10,947 bases of DNA from JAKJBL01 sp964461335. Lineage in GTDB: Bacteria; Bacillota; Clostridia; Christensenellales; CAG-138. The notes beneath the pieces were generated by a model. The model saw only the letters and a list, made by a program, of their open reading frames with translations. It did not search any database and was not told the DNA's origin. The translations under genes were made by a program, and so were the position numbers. Shown in pieces: positions 1 to 5,846 of this stretch. Position 1 is the first letter of the stretch, and the number at the start of each line of letters is the position of its first letter. The DNA is taken from contig CAYWTY010000059.1 in the NCBI GenBank assembly GCA_964461335.1, positions 1-10,947 of the forward strand, written 5' to 3'.

Positions 1-3
1 CTT

Positions 4-56
4 GGGCTTATAGCCCTAGAGCAAACCACCCCTTGGAGGGGTGGTCGTGATTTGCT
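4..56. repeat. Tandem and nested hairpins at the left edge, possible mobile-element end
   Basis: Two inverted repeats follow each other. GGGCT (4-8) pairs with AGCCC (12-16). ACCACCCCT (25-33) pairs perfectly with AGGGGTGGT (37-45) around a 3-nt loop. An outer arm AGCAA (20-24) can pair with TTGCT (52-56), which makes a long nested structure. No T-run follows on either strand, so it is a poor intrinsic terminator. Subterminal hairpins of this sort occur at the ends of IS200/IS605-type elements, but no transposase is in the window and the left flank is cut off. The mobile-element reading is a guess; the hairpin itself is plain. Confidence 0.35.
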
Positions 57-66
57 TCCCAAAAGT

Positions 67-475
67 GATTTTGGACTACGGAGAAGTTACGCCCGAGCGG
101 CTATTACACTTTTACTCCATAAACGGAGAATGTATAACCTGCCTCATCCCACCAGAAAAGGGAAACACCCCCAAAAAACTAAAATACAGCCCGCCGATTG
201 ACAAGCTGGGTACCTTGGCAACCTGACAATTTTGACCGGGAAAGCCGCATGATTGCTTGATTTCTATATGATTTAAGGTTGCCAATCCCTCTTGATGGAC
301 TGGCAACCTTGTCTGGCAATGTTAAGCGGTAACTTCCGAGCCATTCTTGAACCTGAATGTGCTATATCAACACATCTTCATAAGAATATTAGTCGGTCTT
401 TTGACTCCAGTTTGCCATAATATGTGTGCAATTAAGCTTGCAATCTACACAAAGACAATGAAATTAGCGACCTGC
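67..475. other. Non-coding stretch with no recognisable gene
   Basis: No frame here gives a recognisable protein or a start with a good ribosome binding site. Frame 1 is open from the window edge to a TGA at 199-201, but its translation has no start and resembles nothing I know. The only structure I see is the three-copy repeat at 215-310. The rest looks like ordinary AT-rich intergenic DNA, possibly with decayed sequence. Confidence 0.5.
215..310. repeat. Three copies of TGGCAACCT in mixed orientation (alternative stems)
   Basis: TTGGCAACCT lies at 215-224, its perfect reverse complement AGGTTGCCAA at 276-285, and TGGCAACCTT at 301-310. The middle copy can therefore pair either with the left copy (10 bp, ~51-nt loop) or with the right copy (AAGGTTGCCA 275-284 with 301-310, 10 bp, 16-nt loop). 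The two pairings exclude each other. No T-run follows the right-hand stem and no gene start is nearby, so a terminator/antiterminator role is not supported. It could be part of a small repeat element, a protein-binding array or an unannotated RNA. Confidence 0.5.
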
Positions 476-504
476 TTTACAAAATAGCAACATCAGTATA
501 TAAT
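476..504 (+). promoter_or_regulatory. Sigma-A-type promoter of the DEAD-box helicase unit
   Basis: A -35 box TTTACA (476-481) and a perfect -10 box TATAAT (499-504) are separated by exactly 17 bp. Transcription should begin near 511, about 245 nt before the helicase start codon, which leaves an unusually long leader. Confidence 0.7.
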
Positions 505-510
505 AGTACA

Positions 511-756
511 GTATTGTAAAGTATCGTTTGCGGTTACCCGCGAAGCATCCTACAAAAACAAAGGTTTGCGCTTTCTCACAAGTCGTTTTTTACGGTACAC
601 TATGCACGGGAATTAAGACCCGTGCGTTTAAACGGGGCTTTCCGGCTCCGCCGTATAAATACATGAACTTGTGGCGTATTAACAATTTCGAAAGACTTTG
701 CTATTCGGCAGGGTCTTTGTTTTTGTGCTGAACACCGGAAAAGAAATGAGGAAATT
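511..756 (+). promoter_or_regulatory. Long structured 5' leader of the DEAD-box helicase mRNA
   Basis: The predicted leader holds several short hairpins: GCGG/CCGC (530-541, loop TTAC), GCACGGG/CCCGTGC (604-625, 8-nt loop), CGGGGC/GCTCCG (633-650, one G-U pair), and a terminator-like hairpin at 691-718. No convincing protein is encoded in it. Segment 560-569 can pair, with several G-U pairs and one bulge, with the 3' arm of the terminator hairpin (708-718), so an alternative antiterminated fold is conceivable. DEAD-box helicase genes of other bacteria are known to be regulated through long leaders, often in response to cold. That this leader acts so is inference, and I cannot match it to a named RNA family. 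Confidence 0.5.
691..724 (+). terminator. Terminator-like hairpin inside the helicase leader (possible attenuator)
   Basis: AAAGACTTTGC (691-701) pairs with GCAGGGTCTTT (708-718) across a 6-nt loop, giving an 11-bp stem with two G-U pairs. A T-rich run follows (720-724 is TTTTT after one G). It lies 33 nt upstream of the helicase start codon and downstream of the promoter. If it works as a terminator it would end most transcripts before the gene, leaving a ~215-nt RNA. Read-through would then control helicase expression. Confidence 0.55.
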
Positions 757-1866
757 TTGAAATACTACGAACTACTCTCAAGTGAAATGAAAGCAACGCT
801 TGAGCTTGCAGGCTATACTGAGCCTACTCCCATTCAAGAAAAGACCTTAGAGCTTATTTTGAACCAATGGGATATCTTAGGCATAGCCCAAACCGGTACT
901 GGGAAAACTGCAGCTTTTGCTGTGCCCATTATTGAAAGGACATTTTTAAACAGCCAAAAGACGCAGGCGCTTGTACTTTGCCCTACCCGTGAGCTTGCAC
1001 TGCAAACTACGGAAGTGTTTAGCAAGCTTTCCGCCAAATTTAGGCTTAGAACTGTCAGCGTTTACGGCGGGCAACCGGCATCCGTGCAGATACGTGCACT
1101 TAGGGCAGGGGCGCAAATCGTTGTGGGTACACCCGGCCGAGTGAAAGATCTTATTGAGCGCAATGTTTTGAAGCTGCAGAATGTGCGTACTGTTGTACTT
1201 GATGAAGCGGACGAAATGCTCGACTATGGCTTTTTGCCAGATATTAAGGCTATCCTTGCGAATGTAACAGGCAAGCACCAGACGCTGCTCTTTTCTGCTA
1301 CTATGAACAAGGCTATATCGGATATTGCAAAACAGTTTCAAAATGATCCTGTGCGCATAATGCTTAGCAACAGCAACCAGCCTACCGAATCCGTGCTCCA
1401 ATCCTATATGACTACTGCTGAGCAGCATAAGTCCGGGGCAGTCCGTAACCTCCTTAAGCAAGAGAAGCCCCGTTTAGCATTGATATTTTGCAACACGCGC
1501 AGGCGTGTGAAAAACCTTCAAAAACAGCTTCTTGCACAGGGGCTTTCTGCTGCTTGCCTGCATGGCGATTTAAGCCAAAGCCAGCGCAATGCAATTATGG
1601 CAACATTTCGCAATGGCAAAACGACTGTGCTTGTAGCTACAGATGTGGCAGCGCGAGGTATTGATGTGTGCAATATTGATCTTGTAATAAACTATGATAT
1701 TCCTGACAAAATGGAGTATTACGTGCATAGAATCGGCAGAACAGGCCGCGCAGGCCATGTAGGCAGAGCGTGTACGCTTGTTAGCCCACACGAGTGCAAA
1801 AGAATAACGGATATTGAGCGTAGGTTCCGCATCAAGCTTAGCAAGGAGCAGGCAATTTCCGTTTAA
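757..1866 (+). CDS. DEAD-box ATP-dependent RNA helicase, core-only form
   Basis: A 369-residue cytoplasmic RNA helicase of superfamily 2 that unwinds short RNA duplexes using ATP; such proteins act in ribosome assembly, RNA decay and cold adaptation. All motifs are present in order: Q motif around PTPIQ (23-27), motif I AQTGTGKT (44-51), Ia PTRELALQ (76-83), GG (104-105), Ib TPGR (125-128), II DEAD (149-152), III SAT (180-182), IV near LIFCNT (242-247), V ATDVAARGID (294-303) and VI HRIGRTGR (324-331). The protein ends about 40 residues after motif VI, so it lacks the C-terminal RNA-binding tail of CshA or DbpA and is a minimal helicase core. I chose the TTG at 757, with GAGG at 748-751. The first internal ATG (787) would remove the residues preceding the Q motif and has no better Shine-Dalgarno sequence. 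The gene stands alone with its own promoter, leader and terminator. Its exact role (CshA-like or other) cannot be told from sequence. Confidence 0.95.
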   Translation: MKYYELLSSEMKATLELAGYTEPTPIQEKTLELILNQWDILGIAQTGTGKTAAFAVPIIERTFLNSQKTQALVLCPTRELALQTTEVFSKLSAKFRLRTVSVYGGQPASVQIRALRAGAQIVVGTPGRVKDLIERNVLKLQNVRTVVLDEADEMLDYGFLPDIKAILANVTGKHQTLLFSATMNKAISDIAKQFQNDPVRIMLSNSNQPTESVLQSYMTTAEQHKSGAVRNLLKQEKPRLALIFCNTRRRVKNLQKQLLAQGLSAACLHGDLSQSQRNAIMATFRNGKTTVLVATDVAARGIDVCNIDLVINYDIPDKMEYYVHRIGRTGRAGHVGRACTLVSPHECKRITDIERRFRIKLSKEQAISV

Positions 1867-1878
1867 AAAGCAGCAAGC

Positions 1879-1912
1879 AAAAAGGAACTGCCCGGTTAGC
1901 CGGGCCAGTTCC
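1879..1912. terminator. Bidirectional hairpin terminator, stronger on the minus strand
   Basis: GGAACTG-CCCGG (1884-1895) pairs with CCGGGCCAGTTCC (1900-1912) around a 4-nt loop with one bulged base. On the + strand it lies 17 nt after the helicase stop but is followed only by ATGTTTAATT. On the minus strand the stem is followed directly by TTTTT (complement of 1879-1883), the classical intrinsic terminator shape. It can therefore end the helicase mRNA and also stop transcripts arriving from the minus-strand operon. Confidence 0.7.
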
Positions 1913-1933
1913 ATGTTTAATTAGGCATAGATT

Positions 1934-1982
1934 GCCCATTTCTGCCTATATAAGCCCATTCGTGCCTGTCTTATGGTATACT
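1934..1982 (+). promoter_or_regulatory. Extended -10 promoter with a 20-bp-period direct repeat upstream
   Basis: TGGTATACT (1974-1982) is an extended -10 element (TGn plus TATACT) without a good -35 box. Two 14-bp copies, GCCCATTTCTGCCT (1934-1947) and GCCCATTCGTGCCT (1954-1967), match at 12 of 14 positions and start exactly 20 bp apart, about two helical turns. The second copy covers the -35 position. TAGGCA (1922-1927) and TGCCTA (1943-1948) also form an inverted pair. The arrangement suggests a regulator binding one face of the DNA beside RNA polymerase. The regulator is unknown. Confidence 0.45.
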
Positions 1983-2067
1983 TAAAGAAGGGATGTTAAG
2001 CAATGTGCTTTAGAATACCCGGGCGACAAATGCTATGTGTTATCACATTAGGAAGAGAAGGGTAGAA

Positions 2068-2388
2068 GTGGTTAATAGAAACATTAAAGGCGGCGGCCAA
2101 TATTTTGTTAGAGTATCTTTATTTAGCGGCACGAGCGCAAACCCATTGGGCAGCGAAGAGCTTACTATATTTTGCGAATCTGACTCTACGGAACCAACAG
2201 TTGATGAAGTGAAAAAAGGTGAGCTTCTTAAATGGGTTAATAATAACCCCAAACTCAAAAAGAATCAGAGCAATGAAAAATACAGGATATCCAAGCAAAC
2301 TGATGCTATGGCAGTTGTTTTTATGGGCGAACGCGAAATACAGGCCTGCCGTTTGGCAAACCGTATCTTCTCGAATTTAGTTTCCTAA
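2068..2388 (+). CDS. Small hypothetical protein, unrecognised
   Basis: I do not recognise this protein. I prefer the GTG start at 2068 (106 residues), preceded by GAAGGG (2057-2062) with a 5-nt gap. An in-frame ATG at 2035 would add 11 residues (total 117) but has no clear ribosome binding site. The product is soluble, with no signal peptide or membrane segment, and is rich in Asn, Lys and Glu. After a glycine-rich turn (GGG, about residues 7-9 from the GTG) comes an alternating hydrophobic stretch resembling a beta-strand, then an acidic patch (ESDSTEPTVDEVKKGE) and a Lys/Asn-rich segment (about 58-75). It has its own promoter. Its stop is only 6 bp from the stop of the convergent peptidase gene, with no terminator between them, so transcripts probably overlap. 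Function unknown. Confidence 0.6.
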   Translation: MVNRNIKGGGQYFVRVSLFSGTSANPLGSEELTIFCESDSTEPTVDEVKKGELLKWVNNNPKLKKNQSNEKYRISKQTDAMAVVFMGEREIQACRLANRIFSNLVS

Positions 2389-2394
2389 TTTGGG

Positions 2395-4323
2395 TTAATT
2401 GCTATATCTAATTTTAGCTACGCCATGCGTACAAAGCCAATCAATATAGCGAGAAACATACCCCGGTTCATTAAATCGGCTTTCAAACCCAACTGATCTG
2501 GCAATTTCATCTACACTGCGCTTTCCGTCTATTCTAAAAAGAATGAAATGATCAACGCTATTATAGCCGTACAAACCTGGATAACTCGCTTTAAGCTGAG
2601 CGAGTTCTTTGGAAGCGTTTATACCCAGCGGTTCGCCTACAAAAGAGAGGGGCGAATTAAGGTTTCGCACAGGAATACGTAAATCAGGTTGGGTGGAGCT
2701 ATGTACTTTCGCAGAACAATCCGTAACTTGCTTTTGTACTTCCTCCTTCAATGTCAGAATTAAACGCTTGTTACCCTCAATAAGAGAATCTGCATCTTCC
2801 GTAAACTGCCGTATATCCTCCAAGGCTCTATAAAACACATCCAAAATATATTCATAGGTTTGTGCAATGTTAGCATCCGAACAGGGTAATTTCTCTGCTT
2901 GCCTATGCAATTGTTCCAAGAAACGTTCCCTGGTAAGCGCTATAATAGGCGGTAGATCAGCCTGCTTAAGGTTTGCAAGGCCATAGGCCCATATTGCAGC
3001 CATAGCTGTGGACTTTTCAAGCATCTCCGGGTCAATATTTTCTATTGTATCCTTGTTTGTATGGTAGTCTTTATCCATCCACTGCATCAAGGTTATGCTT
3101 GGCACACCTATGGCAGGGTCGCCATAAATAACATGGTCGCTTCCGCCTGCGAATTCTAAAATTTGCGAATGAAAGGGCGAAACAAATTCATCAATATTGA
3201 AAGTTGGCGCTTCACAATCAGTAATGCGGCGAATATAGGCCATAAAGTCAATAATAAAAGAAGGCAAAGCATCGCAAGGCCCGATAATCCCAAGCATGCC
3301 TGAGCGGCCCTCTTGCCTTCGCCCAATCATATCTAGATTAATTGCGGCCTTGAAGTTTGGAAGCCGTTCCTTTTCTGCATCCAAATATGCAAATGTACCG
3401 CTTGCTTCAGCAGCGAGCACCATGGTGATGCCAAATTTGGGGCGCGCAATATGCCCGGAGTTAATCAGGTTTGAGAGTACGCTCATAAGCTCTATTGCCC
3501 CTGCACAGCCCGAGGCATTGTCATTGGCTGAAGGCATGCCATGGCAGAGGTGAGCTGTGACTATAATTTCACCTTCTTCCAGCCCTGGTATGCGCGCCTC
3601 CACAATTTCCATGTGCCCAGGTGAGGAACGCGCCTCAATGTTGGCATCACAATGGGGACGCCTGCCTTCTTTTTCAAGCTGCAGGCATAGTTGTGCCAAT
3701 GCATCTCCTTGCCGTGGTGTCAGAACAAACCCAAACCCGGGTATTTCATCTTCATCGCCATGCCAATAGAAGTTGAATAACCCGCGAGCATCGTAAACAT
3801 CTTCCCGCTTACGCGCATAACCTTCCACAATATGATCTGTGATAATGCCCAGAGCGCCTTGCGCAAGCGCATCTTTGCCGATTGTTTCCCAAGGCGCTGC
3901 ATGGATGAATACGAGCTTCCCAAAAATCTGCTCTTGGTTAAGCGCTTGTTTTGGGTTAAGCATTATGATTTCTGCATTGCGGATATTTACAGGAAAGCTT
4001 CGCTGTATCACACTTAAAGGATCCTGGGTGTAATCACAAAGTACTGCGTCATGTTGATCTCTTAGCTTTAATACGGCGCTTATACAGTCCCATGCGTCAA
4101 ATCCTCTTTGGCCTAAGCTGCGGGTGCCCTTGGGTAAAGGAATATCCAGCAAGCGGCAGTTTATGTTTGAAGCTTCTAGCGCATGTATGCAATATTTTGC
4201 TGCAGCATGATACCCCTCGGACATCTGGATACGATGAAAGCGGCTGATTTCTTCTGTGTGCTTATAGAGGCGTTGTGCATCTATCTGCCCGCGTATGATA
4301 CTTGCATAGTCGATTATTCGCAT
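2395..4323 (-). CDS. M28/DUF4910-like zinc metallo-aminopeptidase with inserted PA-like domain
   Basis: A 642-residue predicted cytoplasmic metallopeptidase without a signal peptide, expected to release N-terminal residues from peptides or to hydrolyse a related amide. Residues ~130-235 resemble a protease-associated (PA) insert. The catalytic part resembles the M28 co-catalytic zinc fold: TAHLCHG (256-262, His258/His261), SANDNASG (265-272, Asp268 as bridging ligand), AAEASGT (304-310, Glu306), NLDMIG (329-334, Asp331), SDH (395-397) and YHTNKDT (420-426, His421). In classical M28 enzymes the residue two after the first His is Asp; here it is Cys260. The CH...ANDN.SG pattern is closer, as I recall it, to the DUF4910 branch. 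Residues ~585-640 look like a small winged-helix tail, which also fits that branch. The ATG at 4323 has AGGAGGA close upstream. It is the last gene of the transporter operon, 103 bp after the PPC gene, so the imported compound is a plausible substrate. The substrate itself is unknown. Confidence 0.8.
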   Translation of the reverse strand: MRIIDYASIIRGQIDAQRLYKHTEEISRFHRIQMSEGYHAAAKYCIHALEASNINCRLLDIPLPKGTRSLGQRGFDAWDCISAVLKLRDQHDAVLCDYTQDPLSVIQRSFPVNIRNAEIIMLNPKQALNQEQIFGKLVFIHAAPWETIGKDALAQGALGIITDHIVEGYARKREDVYDARGLFNFYWHGDEDEIPGFGFVLTPRQGDALAQLCLQLEKEGRRPHCDANIEARSSPGHMEIVEARIPGLEEGEIIVTAHLCHGMPSANDNASGCAGAIELMSVLSNLINSGHIARPKFGITMVLAAEASGTFAYLDAEKERLPNFKAAINLDMIGRRQEGRSGMLGIIGPCDALPSFIIDFMAYIRRITDCEAPTFNIDEFVSPFHSQILEFAGGSDHVIYGDPAIGVPSITLMQWMDKDYHTNKDTIENIDPEMLEKSTAMAAIWAYGLANLKQADLPPIIALTRERFLEQLHRQAEKLPCSDANIAQTYEYILDVFYRALEDIRQFTEDADSLIEGNKRLILTLKEEVQKQVTDCSAKVHSSTQPDLRIPVRNLNSPLSFVGEPLGINASKELAQLKASYPGLYGYNSVDHFILFRIDGKRSVDEIARSVGFESRFNEPGYVSRYIDWLCTHGVAKIRYSN

Positions 4324-4347
4324 AAGCTTCCTCCTGAATAAAGAGTG

Positions 4348-4376
4348 AGGCGGGCTTGCGAAAACAAAACCCGCCT
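4348..4376 (-). repeat. Intercistronic hairpin between the PPC and peptidase genes
   Basis: AGGCGGG (4348-4354) and CCCGCCT (4370-4376) form a perfect 7-bp stem with a 15-nt loop. It lies 24 nt before the peptidase start codon and has no T-run after it on the minus strand. It is more likely an mRNA processing or stability element than a terminator. Confidence 0.5.
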
Positions 4377-4426
4377 TACGTAGCGTCCTATAGCTATTGG
4401 GGTACTTACCCTACAATTTATCTATA

Positions 4427-4987
4427 CTACTTTGTCTGCTTTCCAACTGTGCTGACATAGAAGTTTTCAGGGAAAGGATCATTTTCCTTAAGGTCAGCAG
4501 GATACTGCACATCTATATCTAGAAGCTCAGTTACAAATACCTGCATGCATCCTTTGATGCGTGTTCCGGGGTTCAAATGCCCGGCAATTGTGCCTGCATC
4601 CCAAGCTCCGCCTGCAACAAAATGCATTGCGACAAAGCTCTGCTCGCCACCCTTACCATCAGGGCGAACCCCAATCATGCCGCCAACAGCAGAAATCATG
4701 GTCAGGTTCGCACATACAGCTTCTCGCTCGCAGTACCAATTCTCCGGGTTAACCGTATCAATGGTCCACTTGTCATACTTACAGGGCTGGAAACCGCCCA
4801 TGAAGCAAGCATGCACTTTGCCAAAGCGTACATTATTATTCTTCGCAAACTCAGCAAGAGCAACAAGTGGGTCAGCACCTGTCATCATTCGAACTATGAA
4901 TTCGCGTCCGCGGCGCATTTCGCAGGTATGGTACTCTGTAGGTGTGGTTGCAGGTTTTTGCCAAGCATGCAATTCGATCTGTGTCAT
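4427..4987 (-). CDS. PPC/DUF296 domain protein
   Basis: A 186-residue soluble protein with a PPC (plant and prokaryote conserved, DUF296) domain over about residues 25-160. Supporting features are GREFIVRMMTGADPLVALAEFA near the domain start, an internal glycine-rich strand VHACFMGGF (58-66), and AMHFVAGG...AGTIAGHLNPGT (120-142) with His122 and His137. The His-x(n)-GHL pattern is the family hallmark and probably binds a metal. Bacterial PPC proteins form trimers; their function is mostly unknown, though the same fold is fused to AT-hooks in plant DNA-binding proteins. No AT-hook is present here. I chose the ATG at 4987, which has GGAG at 4994-4997 with a 6-nt gap. The ATG at 4999 would sit only 1-2 nt from its nearest Shine-Dalgarno sequence. 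The C-terminal ~25 residues extend past the usual domain. It lies between the ABC transporter ATPase and the peptidase, so a catabolic or ligand-sensing role is inferred. Confidence 0.8.
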   Translation of the reverse strand: MTQIELHAWQKPATTPTEYHTCEMRRGREFIVRMMTGADPLVALAEFAKNNNVRFGKVHACFMGGFQPCKYDKWTIDTVNPENWYCEREAVCANLTMISAVGGMIGVRPDGKGGEQSFVAMHFVAGGAWDAGTIAGHLNPGTRIKGCMQVFVTELLDIDVQYPADLKENDPFPENFYVSTVGKQTK

Positions 4988-5002
4988 TTTACACTCCATT
5001 CT

Positions 5003-5052
5003 CCGGGCTCACCCGGCTTTAAAATATTATTGCTGCTGCATATTTCAGCAGC
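5003..5052 (-). promoter_or_regulatory. Two stem-loops between the ATPase and PPC genes
   Basis: In the 101-bp gap the minus-strand RNA can form GCTGCTG/CAGCAGC (5032-5038 with 5046-5052, perfect 7 bp) followed by CCGGG/CCCGG (5003-5007 with 5012-5016, 4-nt loop). The second stem ends 5 nt before the GGAG ribosome binding site of the PPC gene. The first is followed by an A/T-rich stretch but no clean T-run. Partial termination, mRNA protection or control of translation of the enzyme half of the operon are all possible. Confidence 0.45.
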
Positions 5053-5088
5053 CGAGCCCCGACTCTTTATAGAACCAAGGTTAGCTCT

Positions 5089-5835
5089 CTATTCTTCCTC
5101 TACTAAGAGGATGCGTCTAAGAAATTGCTTTGTTCTTTCTTCTTTGGGGTTATCAAACATAGTTTCAGGAGGGCCCTGCTCTACAATTACGCCCCCATCC
5201 ATAAATATTACATTTGAAGCTACATCCCGCGCAAAGCTCATTTCATGTGTAACCACAATCATCGTCACCCCTTCGTAGGCAAGCTGCTTCATCACGCCAA
5301 GAACTTCGCCAATCAACTCAGGGTCTAGTGCTGAGGTTGGTTCATCAAACAATATGACATCTGGGCTAATTGCTATTGCACGCGCTATACCAACGCGCTG
5401 CTGCTGCCCGCCTGAAAGCTGGCTTGGATAGGAGTCGTATTTGTCGGATAGACCTACCTTGTCCAAGGCTGCTTTTGCAATGCTTGTTGCCTCAGGGGTG
5501 GGTACTTTGCGCGCTACTGTAAGCCCCAGCATAACGTTTTGCAGCGCTGTTTTATTGTTAAATAGCGCATAGTTTTGGAAGACAAAACCACTGCGTTTTC
5601 TAATTTTGTGAATCTCTTTTGAGGTGGCGTGCTTTAGGTCAACATGAATATCCCCAATAGTTAACTCGCCCTCTTCCGCTCTTTCAAGAAAGTTAATGCA
5701 TCGCAGTATAGTTGTTTTGCCTGAACCGCTAGGGCCCAAGATTACAACTACATCGCCCTTATTCAAAGAGAAATCAATCCCCTTAAGCACATGATTATCG
5801 CCAAATGACTTTTTAATGTTTTTAACGGCTATCAT
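5089..5835 (-). CDS. Polar amino acid-type ABC importer, ATP-binding protein (GlnQ/HisP family)
   Basis: A 248-residue cytoplasmic ATPase that drives the importer encoded by the next genes upstream in the operon. It has Walker A GPSGSGKT (34-41), Q-loop FVFQNYALF (85-92, Gln87), signature LSGGQQQRV (140-148), Walker B ILFDEP (161-166) with Glu165, D-loop SALD (168-171) and H-loop His197 in VVTHEMSF. The length and the segment ILRCINFLE after Walker A are typical of the GlnQ/HisP group. The ATG at 5835 has AGGGGG about 8 nt upstream. Only 11 bp separate it from the permease gene before it. Confidence in the family is very high; the substrate is not determined by this subunit. Confidence 0.95.
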   Translation of the reverse strand: MIAVKNIKKSFGDNHVLKGIDFSLNKGDVVVILGPSGSGKTTILRCINFLERAEEGELTIGDIHVDLKHATSKEIHKIRKRSGFVFQNYALFNNKTALQNVMLGLTVARKVPTPEATSIAKAALDKVGLSDKYDSYPSQLSGGQQQRVGIARAIAISPDVILFDEPTSALDPELIGEVLGVMKQLAYEGVTMIVVTHEMSFARDVASNVIFMDGGVIVEQGPPETMFDNPKEERTKQFLRRILLVEEE

Positions 5836-5846
5836 TTGATGCCCCC

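Noticed and set aside
1..201. Frame 1 open from the window edge to a TGA, possibly the 3' end of a gene
   Set aside because: 67 codons without a start, running through a perfect hairpin; the translation resembles no family I know. It cannot be settled without upstream sequence.
41..306. Short open frames on both strands (41-226 + and 112-306 -)
   Set aside because: No Shine-Dalgarno sequence, no recognisable product, and they overlap each other on opposite strands.
528..731. 67-codon + strand frame in the helicase leader
   Set aside because: It covers the RNA hairpins and the terminator-like stem, has no ribosome binding site, and its composition looks non-coding.
746..760. Four-codon upstream frame (ATG AGG AAA TTT TGA) overlapping the helicase TTG start
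   Set aside because: It coincides with the ribosome binding site sequence and is too short to support as a leader peptide.
946..1461. 171-codon open frame on the minus strand inside the helicase gene
   Set aside because: It is a shadow of the helicase frame; the translation shows no known domain and there is no ribosome binding site.
4545..5278. Two long + strand open frames (175 and 233 codons) opposite the PPC and ATPase genes
   Set aside because: They run antisense to two well-supported genes, lack ribosome binding sites and encode nothing recognisable.
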